From: Borborobacter arsenicus
Lineage (GTDB): Bacteria; Pseudomonadota; Alphaproteobacteria; Rhizobiales; Rhizobiaceae
DNA: 64,000 bases
NCBI RefSeq assembly: GCF_003934165.1
Contig: NZ_RKST01000001.1
Coordinates: forward strand, 372,001 to 436,000
Direction: 5' to 3'
The translations under genes were made by a program, and so were the position numbers. Of this stretch, positions 47,002 to 55,061 are shown in pieces (positions within the stretch are counted from its first letter, which is position 1; each line of letters opens with the position of its first letter). The notes under the pieces were generated by a model. That model made no database searches. It was not told where the DNA came from and saw only the letters and a program-made list of their open reading frames with translations.

Positions 47002-48089
47002 TGCGCCAGCGCGACGAGCATCCGGACGGGGTGCATCTGCCGCTCGATCCCCTGCCCGGCCATTCCTCGCGCGGCCGGCTGGAACGCATCCTGCGGCGCA
47101 GTGAATTCGCTGTCACCGCCGAGTTGAACCCGCCTGACAGCGCCGACCCGGAAGACGTCTATGATCGGGCGCGCGTTTTCGACGGCTGGGTGGATGGCAT
47201 CAACGCCGTCGACGCTTCCGGCGCCAATTGCCACATGTCCTCTGTCGGCATCTGCGCGCTGCTGACCCGCATGGGCTATGCACCGATCATGCAGATCGCC
47301 TGCCGCGACAAGAACCGTATCGCCATACAAGGCGACGTTCTCGGCGCAGCCGCCATGGGCGTCGCCAACATATTGTGTCTGACCGGCGACGGCGTGCAGG
47401 CAGGCGACCAGCCGGGCGCCAAGCCGGTATTCGACCTCGATTCCATGTCGCTGCTCGAAACCATCCGCGTCATGCGCGACAATGGCAAGTTCCTGTCCGG
47501 CCGCAAGCTGACCACGCCGCCCAGCGTTTTCCTCGGCGCCGCCATCAACCCCTTCGCTCCGCCCTATGATTTCCGTCCGCACCGTCTTGCCAAGAAGATC
47601 GCAGCCGGCGCGCAATTCGTGCAGAGCCAATATTGCTTCGACGTGCCGATGTTCCGGACCTACATGGAACGGGTGCGCGATCTCGGCCTGACGGACAAAT
47701 GCTACATATTGTGTGGTGTCGGCCCCCTCGCCTCGGCGAAAACCGCAAGATGGATTCGCTCCAATGTCCCGGGCATCCACATTCCTGATGCGGTGATCAA
47801 GCGGCTGGAAGGAGCCGCCGACCAGAAGAAGGAAGGCAAGCAGCTCTGCATCGACATCATCAATGAAGTGAAGGAAATCCCCGGTGTTTCCGGCATCCAT
47901 GTGATGGCCTACCGGCAGGAGGAGTATGTCGCCGAAATCGTCCATGAATCGGGCGTGCTGAAGGGACGGCGCCCATGGCAGCGCGAAGCGCGCGCCGATG
48001 ACCAGATGGTTGCCGACCGGCTGGAGCATATCCTGCATCAGGGCGAAAGCGAGCAGCCGGTGCAGATGGTGGAAAAGGCAGCGCAATGA
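46998..48089 (+). CDS. metF: Methylenetetrahydrofolate reductase
   Basis: A 363-residue MTHFR TIM-barrel protein (FAVTAELNPPDSADPEDVYD, then NILCLTGDGVQAGDQPGAKP and GAQFVQSQYCFDVPMF). It interconverts methyl-THF and methylene-THF. Tight coupling to MetV and neighbouring corrinoid methyltransferases suggests it works here in the oxidative direction, feeding methyl groups into the THF pool. It is probably not the only MTHFR of the organism, since methionine synthesis would need the reverse flux. Confidence 0.9.
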   Translation: MMRQRDEHPDGVHLPLDPLPGHSSRGRLERILRRSEFAVTAELNPPDSADPEDVYDRARVFDGWVDGINAVDASGANCHMSSVGICALLTRMGYAPIMQIACRDKNRIAIQGDVLGAAAMGVANILCLTGDGVQAGDQPGAKPVFDLDSMSLLETIRVMRDNGKFLSGRKLTTPPSVFLGAAINPFAPPYDFRPHRLAKKIAAGAQFVQSQYCFDVPMFRTYMERVRDLGLTDKCYILCGVGPLASAKTARWIRSNVPGIHIPDAVIKRLEGAADQKKEGKQLCIDIINEVKEIPGVSGIHVMAYRQEEYVAEIVHESGVLKGRRPWQREARADDQMVADRLEHILHQGESEQPVQMVEKAAQ

Positions 48090-48120
48090 GCTGTTTTGCA
48101 AGCGGCAGGTTGAAACAAAA

Positions 48121-48153
48121 TAGATAACGATATAAAGAAGTCTTTATATCAAA
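48121..48153. promoter_or_regulatory. Palindromic operator upstream of the methyl-THF methyltransferase gene
   Basis: The core 48129-48150 has halves gatataaaga and tctttatatc with a 2-nt centre. It is nearly identical, in reverse orientation, to the site at 38346-38377 in front of bmtA. It ends 14 bp before the ATG at 48165, so a bound repressor would block initiation. Confidence 0.8.
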
Positions 48154-48164
48154 CGGAGAGTTTC

Positions 48165-49130
48165 ATGACGCGTACGATTGTCGCCTCGGCTACCAGGGAA
48201 ATCATCATCGGCTTCGATCAGCCCTTCTGCGTGATCGGCGAACGCATCAACCCGACCGGCCGCAAGAAGCTTGCGGCCGAAATGATGGAAGGCAATTTCG
48301 AGACGGTAAAGAAGGACGCGCTGGAACAGGCCGCCTGCGGCGCCACCATGCTGGACGTCAATGCCGGCGTGACCGCCGTCAACCCCAACGAAACCGAGCC
48401 CGCCCTCCTGGTGCAGACACTGCAGATTGTCCAGGATCTGGTCGACCTGCCGCTTTCGATCGACAGCTCTGTTTCCGGTGCCATCGAGGCGGCGCTGAAG
48501 GTCGCCAAGGGCCGGCCATTGGTCAATTCGGTCACCGGCGAGGAGGAAAAGCTCGAAGCGATCCTGCCTCTGGTCAAGAAATACAATGTCCCTGTGGTGG
48601 CGATTTCGAACGACGAGACCGGCATTTCAATGGACCCTGACGTGCGCTTCGCCGTGGCGAAAAAGATCGTCGAGCGCTGTGCCGACTATGGCATCCCGGC
48701 GCATGACGTTGTCGTCGATCCGCTGGTGATGCCGATCGGCGCGCTTGGCGATGCCGGCCGCCAGGTCTTTGCCCTGCTGCGGCGCCTGCGCGAAGAACTC
48801 AAGGTCAACACCACCTGCGGCCTCTCCAACATCTCTTTCGGGCTTCCGCATCGCCACGGCATCAATGCCGGCTTCATTCCGATGGTGATCGGCGCTGGCA
48901 TGACGTCTGCGATCATGAACCCCGTACGCCCGCAGGAAATGGAGGCGGTGCGTGCCGCCAATGTGCTCAACGGCACCGACCGGGACTGCACGACCTGGAT
49001 CAAGACCTACAAGGATTACAAGCCCGCTGCGGCTGGAGCGGCTGCCCCGGCACCCGTGGCAGCAGGCGAAGGTGCAGCTTCCGGCGGACGCCGACGCGGC
49101 GGACGCGAAGCACGCATGGCGCGTGGATGA
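48165..49130 (+). CDS. Methyltetrahydrofolate:corrinoid methyltransferase (MtgA type)
   Basis: A 321-residue pterin-binding TIM-barrel protein (VIGERINPTGRKKLAAEM, then ATMLDVNAGVTAVNPNETEP, PLSIDSSVSGAIEAALKV and GLSNISFGLPHRH). It moves methyl between methyl-corrinoid protein and THF, giving methyl-THF for MetF. The C-terminal 35 residues are Ala/Gly-rich and end GRRRGGREARMARG, like tails on its partners. GGAGAG precedes the ATG. Confidence 0.9.
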   Translation: MTRTIVASATREIIIGFDQPFCVIGERINPTGRKKLAAEMMEGNFETVKKDALEQAACGATMLDVNAGVTAVNPNETEPALLVQTLQIVQDLVDLPLSIDSSVSGAIEAALKVAKGRPLVNSVTGEEEKLEAILPLVKKYNVPVVAISNDETGISMDPDVRFAVAKKIVERCADYGIPAHDVVVDPLVMPIGALGDAGRQVFALLRRLREELKVNTTCGLSNISFGLPHRHGINAGFIPMVIGAGMTSAIMNPVRPQEMEAVRAANVLNGTDRDCTTWIKTYKDYKPAAAGAAAPAPVAAGEGAASGGRRRGGREARMARG

Positions 49131-49271
49131 TGGGCAGCTTGATATCATGACCTACCTGCCGTCCCTCGGTTCCGCCGGAAGCCTCCCTCCAAGAGGTCGA
49201 GGATTGCCGGCATGCCGAGGAGACGGGCAAATCGATAAGACGTGCCGATCCCGGCCGGAAAGCAGCTTGCC

Positions 49272-51344
49272 ATGAACCCGCCTCCGAACATCACCGATCC
49301 GCTCGTATTGTTCATGCCTTCGGGTAAGCGCGGGCGCTTTCCGATCGGCACTCCGATCCTGGATGCGGCCCGCCAGCTTGGCGTCTATGTCGAAAGCGTC
49401 TGCGGCGGACGTGCGACCTGCGGCCGTTGCCAGATCGAGGTGCAGGAAGGCAATTTCGCCAAGCACAAGATCGTCTCGTCCCTCGAACATATCTCCCCCA
49501 AAGGCCCGAAGGAGGAGCGCTATGAGCGCGTGCGCGGCCTGCCGGAGGGGCGGCGCCTCTCCTGCTCGGCCACGGTCCAGGGCGACCTCGTCGTCGACGT
49601 GCCGCAGGACACCGTCATCAACGCCCAGGTGGTGCGCAAGGCCGCCAGCGACCGCGTGATCGAGCGCAACCCCGCCATCCAGCTTTGCTATGTCGAGGTC
49701 GAGGAGCCGGACATGCACAAGCCACTGGGCGATCTCGACCGCCTCAGGCTGGCGTTGGAGAAGGAATGGGGCTGGAAGAATCTGCTGATCGCGCCGCATC
49801 TGGTTCCGCAGCTTCAGGGCATCCTGCGCAAGGGCAACTGGGCCGTCACAGCCGCTATCCATCGCGACGCCGGCGCCTCGCGCCCCTTCATCGTCGCCTT
49901 GTGGCCGGGCTTGAAGAACGAGGCCTATGGCATTGCCTGCGACATCGGCTCAACCACCATCGCCATGCATCTGGTTTCGCTGCTGTCGGGGCGGGTTGCC
50001 GCTTCGTCCGGCACATCGAACCCGCAGATCCGCTTCGGCGAAGACCTGATGAGCCGCGTCTCCTACGTGATGATGAACCCGGACGGGCGCGAGGCCATGA
50101 CCAAGGCCGTCCGCGAGGCGGTGAACGGCCTGATCGGCAAGGTCTGCGAGGAAGGCAACGCGAACCGCGACGACATCCTCGATTGCGTGTTCGTGGCCAA
50201 CCCGATCATGCACCATCTGTTCCTTGGCATAGATCCGACCGAGCTTGGCCAGGCACCGTTTGCGCTCGCCGTTTCCAGCGCGCTGCAATATTGGGCGCAC
50301 GACATCGATATCGAAGTCAATCGCGGCGCTCGTCTCTACACCTTGCCCTGCATCGCCGGCCATGTCGGTGCCGACGCCGCCGGCGCGACGCTGTCGGAAG
50401 GGCCTTACCGCCAGGACAAGATGATGCTGCTCGTCGATGTCGGCACCAATGCCGAGATCGTTCTTGGCAATAGGAACCGGGTCGTCGCAGCCTCGTCCCC
50501 CACGGGGCCTGCCTTCGAAGGTGCCGAGATTTCAGGTGGTCAGCGTGCGGCGCCCGGCGCCATCGAGCGCGTACGCATCGATCCGGAAACGCTGGAGCCG
50601 AAGTTCCGCGTTATTGGCGTCGATAAATGGTCCGACGAACCAGATTTCGAAGAAGCAGTCGGTGCAGTCGGCGTCACCGGCATTTGCGGCTCGGCGATCA
50701 TCGAGGTGGTGGCGGAGATGTATTTGTCCGGCATCATTTCCGAAGACGGCGTCATCGACGGCGAATTGTCCGCCCGCTCACCGCGCATATTCCAGGACGG
50801 CCGCACCTATTCCTATCTGCTGCGCGACGGCGAGCCCCGGCTGGTCATCACGCAACGCGATGTGCGCGCCATCCAGTTGGCCAAGGCGGCCCTTTACGCG
50901 GGCGTCAAGCTGCTGATGGAAAAACAGGGCGTCGACCATGTCGACATGATCCGCTTTGCCGGTGCATTCGGCTCTTTCATCGACCCGAAATACGCCATGG
51001 TACTCGGCCTGATCCCGGATTGCGACCTGGCCGAGGTCAAGGCGGTCGGCAATGCTTCGGGAACAGGCGCCATGATGGCCCTGCTCAACCGCGATCATCG
51101 CCGTGAAATCGAAGACGCGGTCCATCGTATCGAGAAGATCGAGACCGCGCTGGAACCACATTTCCAGCAAATCTTCATCGACGCCATGGCACTACCCAAC
51201 AAGGTCGATCCTTTCCCGAACCTTGCTTTGGCCGTGAACCTGCCGCCTCGGCAGGCAAATTCCGAGGAGAAGACGGCAAGTGGCGAGGCAGCACCTCGGC
51301 GCCGCTCACGCGAGGAGCGCGCGGCCCGGCGGGAGCGTGGATAG
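49272..51344 (+). CDS. RamA/RACo-like corrinoid reactivase (2Fe-2S + ASKHA domains)
   Basis: A 690-residue protein. The N-terminal ferredoxin domain has CGGRATCGRC with a further Cys in RRLSCSATV (2Fe-2S); the C-terminal ASKHA ATPase part shows GIACDIGSTTIAMHLVSLLS and LLVDVGTNAEIVLGNR. Proteins of this kind reduce inactive Co(II) corrinoid to Co(I) at the cost of ATP. It ends in a basic tail (PRRRSREERAARRERG). Start ATG 49272 with GGAAAG upstream; GTG 49242 is possible but less likely. Confidence 0.88.
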   Translation: MNPPPNITDPLVLFMPSGKRGRFPIGTPILDAARQLGVYVESVCGGRATCGRCQIEVQEGNFAKHKIVSSLEHISPKGPKEERYERVRGLPEGRRLSCSATVQGDLVVDVPQDTVINAQVVRKAASDRVIERNPAIQLCYVEVEEPDMHKPLGDLDRLRLALEKEWGWKNLLIAPHLVPQLQGILRKGNWAVTAAIHRDAGASRPFIVALWPGLKNEAYGIACDIGSTTIAMHLVSLLSGRVAASSGTSNPQIRFGEDLMSRVSYVMMNPDGREAMTKAVREAVNGLIGKVCEEGNANRDDILDCVFVANPIMHHLFLGIDPTELGQAPFALAVSSALQYWAHDIDIEVNRGARLYTLPCIAGHVGADAAGATLSEGPYRQDKMMLLVDVGTNAEIVLGNRNRVVAASSPTGPAFEGAEISGGQRAAPGAIERVRIDPETLEPKFRVIGVDKWSDEPDFEEAVGAVGVTGICGSAIIEVVAEMYLSGIISEDGVIDGELSARSPRIFQDGRTYSYLLRDGEPRLVITQRDVRAIQLAKAALYAGVKLLMEKQGVDHVDMIRFAGAFGSFIDPKYAMVLGLIPDCDLAEVKAVGNASGTGAMMALLNRDHRREIEDAVHRIEKIETALEPHFQQIFIDAMALPNKVDPFPNLALAVNLPPRQANSEEKTASGEAAPRRRSREERAARRERG

Positions 51345-51353
51345 AATATGATC

Positions 51354-51376
51354 CCGAAAAGTTGCAAACTTTTCGG
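51354..51376. repeat. Short rhizobial palindrome after the reactivase gene
   Basis: A ccgaaaagtt/aacttttcgg hairpin (51354-51363, 51367-51376) with a 3-nt loop, followed by the gctcatgc tail common in such repeats. Confidence 0.7.
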
Positions 51377-51425
51377 ACAAGCTCATGCATCAAGAACAAG
51401 GGTTTAGCGCAATTAACCACGCAGA

Positions 51426-51464
51426 AGAAAGGATCCGATCCTGCCCGGGATCGGACCCTTTTTT
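51426..51464 (+). terminator. Rho-independent terminator between convergent genes
   Basis: The tccgatcc/ggatcgga stem is extended by AAGG/CCTT and followed by six T. It lies between the reactivase gene and the convergent LysR gene. Confidence 0.85.
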
Positions 51465-51477
51465 CTGTGATGGGAGC

Positions 51478-52380
51478 TCAGAATTTGCCGGTCTCCCGGA
51501 AAAGATCGAAGGCGGCGCGTATGTGGTCGGCAACCGCCTTCACCGGCGCGCTGGCCTCGGGGGCTACAAGCAGTGCCAGGCTATATTCGCCGATCTCTGG
51601 CATACCGTCCTTCGGCCCCAACTCGGCCAGATTGCAGCTGTTCAGGAAGGACTTCGGCAGCGGCGCCACCGCAAGATCGGCCAGGATTGCGGCTCGCTGG
51701 CCAGCCGTGTGTGCGCTCATATAGGCGATACGATAGTTGCGCCCTTCCCGCCCCAGAGCTTCCAGTGCCCCGGCGCGCCAGGCACACCCCTCTTCCCATA
51801 ACGACACAGGAAGCGGCTCGCGCAGATGCGCCGATCCGCCCTTGGCTCCGGCCCAGACGATCGGCTCCGTCAGCAGCGTTTCGGCACCGGCCATCGCCGG
51901 CTTGTAGGAATTGGTGACAAGGGTGATATCGAGCGTTCGGTCATCCATGCGCCGGATGAGGCTCTTGCTCTGGTCGATGGTCACATCGACGGCGATCGAC
52001 GGATGCGTCTGCGCAAAACGCTTCAACACATGCGGCAATATCCGTTCGCCATAATCGTCCGGAGAACCCAGCCTGACCACGCCGACAATGTCCGGAACGA
52101 TGAACTTCGACACCGCCTCGCGATTGATCGACAAAAGCCGCCTCGCATAGCCAAGCAGCATTTCGCCGTCATTGGTGAGCGTCACCGAGCGGGCATCCCG
52201 GGAAAACACCGAGCGGCCGAGAATATCCTCGAGCTTCTTGATCTGCATCGACACCGCTGACGGAGTGCGGAACACCGCATTGGCGGCGGTGGTGAAACTG
52301 CCGGTCTCGGCAATCGCCACGAAGGTGCGCAATACGTCGAGATCGAGCACCGGCAACGGATGATTGAGTGGAGCTGTCAT
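51478..52380 (-). CDS. LysR-family transcriptional regulator
   Basis: A 300-residue LysR protein with an N-terminal winged helix (LDVLRTFVAIAETGSFTTAA, then RTPSAVSMQIKKLEDILGR) and a C-terminal substrate-binding fold. Its target is unknown. It is not divergent from any metabolic operon, and only a small DUF1127 gene lies upstream. Confidence 0.88.
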   Translation of the reverse strand: MTAPLNHPLPVLDLDVLRTFVAIAETGSFTTAANAVFRTPSAVSMQIKKLEDILGRSVFSRDARSVTLTNDGEMLLGYARRLLSINREAVSKFIVPDIVGVVRLGSPDDYGERILPHVLKRFAQTHPSIAVDVTIDQSKSLIRRMDDRTLDITLVTNSYKPAMAGAETLLTEPIVWAGAKGGSAHLREPLPVSLWEEGCAWRAGALEALGREGRNYRIAYMSAHTAGQRAAILADLAVAPLPKSFLNSCNLAELGPKDGMPEIGEYSLALLVAPEASAPVKAVADHIRAAFDLFRETGKF

Positions 52381-52546
52381 CGCTCTTCACTTTCAATTTT
52401 TCTGATCAACATGATCATTTCATTTCGATTGATTGAATATCACAAGCGGAGGATAGTCAAGACCGTGCGATGAGCCTGATGACATCGATCAGCCATCGCC
52501 AAGACCCCGGCAGAATTCAGGCCGGTAGCAACCTCAGGAGAGTGCC

Positions 52547-52732
52547 ATGTCCGTTATTTCGACCATCGGCCGCTTTGCCGCCGATTATGCCGCCGCCCGC
52601 AGCCGCCGCCAGACCGAGCGCGAAATCCGCTCGCTGCCGCTTGAGGTACAAAAGGATATCGGCTGGCCGGACATCGAGCCCCGGCACCGCGTTTTGCCGT
52701 TTACACTTGGCGCATGGGCAGGATGCAAGTAA
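52547..52732 (+). CDS. DUF1127 small basic protein
   Basis: A 61-residue protein (RQTEREIRSLPLEVQKDIGW) of the YjiS-like DUF1127 family. Such proteins in alphaproteobacteria bind RNA or respond to phosphate and carbon status; the role here is unknown. GGAGAG precedes the ATG and a strong terminator follows. Confidence 0.85.
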   Translation: MSVISTIGRFAADYAAARSRRQTEREIRSLPLEVQKDIGWPDIEPRHRVLPFTLGAWAGCK

Positions 52733-52750
52733 TCATGCCCGCCCAACACA

Positions 52751-52794
52751 TGGCCGGCCGGACCTCGCGACAGTGTCCGGTCGGCCTTTTCTTG
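52751..52794 (+). terminator. Terminator of the DUF1127 gene
   Basis: A ggccggccggac/gtccggtcggcc stem followed by TTTTC. The following 52795-53078 is A/T-rich in its middle part (near 52880-52910), has a tandem gacatgggc repeat near 52922, and contains no gene I can support. Confidence 0.85.
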
Positions 52795-53078
52795 GCTGCG
52801 GCCTCTCTGCCAAGTAGAAATGCCAGCCATGCGTTTCCGCAGGGCGCGTATGAAGCAGCCGCATAGCCAGTTAATTTTAGAATAAGTATTTGTAATAATT
52901 ATATTTTTTAACGCTACCGCGACATGGGCGACATGGGCGATGTCGTTTTTCACGCCAAGTAGTTCGCTTTTTCCGCTTAACTTGCGCCACGAACTAACTA
53001 TATCCGCATCGTCAACGTGCTGCCCCACTCCATCAAGCGAAGGCACCCCGTGTAACACTGACTGCATGGAGATGTGTC

Positions 53079-53219
53079 ATGAAGATTTTTTCCCGCTTTT
53101 TCCGCGGCAAGCGCCGTGAAATGAACCTCACCACCGCGCTTGAGCGTCAGCGGCTTGACCGTACGATGCCCGGCCAGTCGGGTGCGGTTGCTGCAGCGCG
53201 CCTCGGGTTTATCGCCTGA
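53079..53219 (+). CDS. Small basic protein of unknown function
   Basis: A 46-residue ORF beginning MKIFSRFFRGKRREMNLTTA and ending AAARLGFIA. It has an amphipathic basic N-terminus and GGAGA upstream of ATG 53079. No family recognised; it may be real because the ribosome-binding site is good and the composition is coding-like. Confidence 0.5.
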   Translation: MKIFSRFFRGKRREMNLTTALERQRLDRTMPGQSGAVAAARLGFIA

Positions 53220-53476
53220 GCGAAACCGGGTCCGACCGGAGCCGCCTCGCCTCAAATTTGGCTGGGTCGTTCCGCCGTAGTGTTGCACACCATCCGAAAC
53301 CAGTCGGCTGCCAGAAACGCCTGATGAACTGCCGTTCTGCGAGAGCCGGAGCGGTAGTTTTTGCTTGAAATCTGCCACCGGCAGCCTTCGAGCCACCAGC
53401 ATTCACCGATGTCGCAAATATTGTTTCCGGATGCGGCCCCAACCCATTGACAGCAACGAGTTTTGCTGATGACGCT

Positions 53477-54529
53477 ATGCTGATCGCGACATCCGATCGC
53501 GCCGCTGCCGCTTTGCGTGAGGGTTTGGTGAACGCTCCTAAACAACCGATCAAGAGATCGCTTGTCTTCTTTCTGGTTCCCGATTTTACGATGATCGCCT
53601 TTGCAACGGCGCTCGACCCTCTGCGATCGGCCAACAGAATGCTTGGCTATGAAGCCTATCGCTGGCGTCTGGCCAGCATCGACGGCAAGCCTGTCCGCGC
53701 CTCCAACTATGTCGAATGCTCGGTCGACACTTCGCTGGAGGAAGAGCGCAAGAAGATGGCCGGACCGGACCGCCCGTCGATGGTGGTGGTGTGCAGTGGG
53801 CTGAATGTCGAGACATATCACAACAAGTCGGCCTTCGCCTGGCTGCGCGAAGAGTACAATCGCGGCGTTGCCGTTGGTGGCCTTTGCACCGGCGCGCATA
53901 TTCTGGCAGCGGCCGGTCTGCTATCCAACAAGCGCTGCGCCATTCACTGGGAAAACCTGCCCGGTTTTGCCGAAGCTTTCCCGAAATCCAACGTGTTTGC
54001 CGACCTGTTTGAGGTCGACCAGAACATCTACACCTGCGCAGGCGGTACGGCTGCCCTCGACATGATACTGAAGCTGATCGGCGATGATTTCGACGACAGT
54101 CTGGTCAACCGGGTTTGCGAGCAGGTGCTGACCGACCGTGTGCGCAGCCCGACAGACCGCCAGCGCCTGCCGCTGCGCGCTCGCCTTGGCGTGCAAAATT
54201 CCAAGGTCCTCACCATCATCGAATTGATGGAGGCAAACCTTGCCGAGCCGCTGTCGCTGATCGAGATCGCCGATCATGTCGGCCTGTCGCGGCGCCAGAT
54301 CGAACGGCTGTTTCGCACCGAGATGGGCCGGTCGCCGGCTCGTTACTACCTCGAAATCCGCCTCGATCGCGCCCGCCATTTGCTGATCCAGTCATCAATG
54401 CCGGTCGTGGAAGTGGCGGTCGCCTGCGGTTTCGTCTCAGCGTCGCATTTTTCCAAATGCTACCGCGAACTCTATGCACGCTCACCGCAGCAGGAACGCC
54501 TCGACCGCAAGCAGCTTATCGCGGCATAG
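53477..54529 (+). CDS. GlxA/GbdR-like AraC-family regulator
   Basis: A 350-residue regulator. The N-terminal part is a DJ-1/PfpI-like sensing domain (SLVFFLVPDFTMIAFATALD, then VGGLCTGAHILAAAGLL); the C-terminal part holds two AraC helix-turn-helix motifs (LIEIADHVGLSRRQIERLFR; PVVEVAVACGFVSASHFSKC). Close relatives include GbdR and CdhR, which sense glycine betaine or carnitine derivatives, so it is a good candidate for control of this demethylation cluster. ATG 53477 preferred; the frame could start at TTG 53447. Confidence 0.85.
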   Translation: MLIATSDRAAAALREGLVNAPKQPIKRSLVFFLVPDFTMIAFATALDPLRSANRMLGYEAYRWRLASIDGKPVRASNYVECSVDTSLEEERKKMAGPDRPSMVVVCSGLNVETYHNKSAFAWLREEYNRGVAVGGLCTGAHILAAAGLLSNKRCAIHWENLPGFAEAFPKSNVFADLFEVDQNIYTCAGGTAALDMILKLIGDDFDDSLVNRVCEQVLTDRVRSPTDRQRLPLRARLGVQNSKVLTIIELMEANLAEPLSLIEIADHVGLSRRQIERLFRTEMGRSPARYYLEIRLDRARHLLIQSSMPVVEVAVACGFVSASHFSKCYRELYARSPQQERLDRKQLIAA

Positions 54530-54565
54530 CCAAGTCGGTCGCAGCTTCCGCCCGTTGCAGATGCA

Positions 54566-54952
54566 TCAGGTCGTCACGCCAAGCTCGACGAGGCGTTCGA
54601 CGCAGGACTCCTCGGCCTGGTCCAGCTCCGCAAGCGTCTCCTCAAGATCGCGCCGCTTCTGACGTAGGTCCTCGCGCTTTTCTTCGATGCGCGTGATCAT
54701 CAGATGAAGCTGCCCGACCTCACCCGGCGGCTCCTTGTACATCTGGATGATCTCGCGAATTTCGTTGATCGAAAAGCCCAGCCGCTTGCCGCGCATGATC
54801 TGCTTGATCAGATGCCGGTCGCTTGGCCGGAACAAGCGCGTGCGTCCGCGTCGCACCGGTTGGATCAGCCCCTCATCCTCATAGAACCGCAGCGTACGTG
54901 TCGAGATGCCAAACTCGCGGGTCAGCTCCGTGATCGAATAATATTCCCGCAT
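54566..54952 (-). CDS. MerR-family regulator (LiuR-like)
   Basis: A 128-residue MerR regulator (YSITELTREFGISTRTLRFY, then HLIKQIMRGKRLGFSINEIR) without a metal-binding C-terminus. It resembles LiuR-type regulators of branched-chain amino acid breakdown, whose genes could include the acyl-CoA dehydrogenase/mmsB pair. A tttacg/cgtaaa-rich stretch just upstream (54989-55012) may be its own operator. Confidence 0.82.
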   Translation of the reverse strand: MREYYSITELTREFGISTRTLRFYEDEGLIQPVRRGRTRLFRPSDRHLIKQIMRGKRLGFSINEIREIIQMYKEPPGEVGQLHLMITRIEEKREDLRQKRRDLEETLAELDQAEESCVERLVELGVTT

Positions 54953-55061
54953 CAGGCTCCGTGCCGGTCAAAGATTCTCAGACCGGTCATTTACGCACGG
55001 CATTTACGTAAAAGTCAATTACAGCGATGTCCGCGATGCCGGGCTGCAGGGCTGCCGGGGG

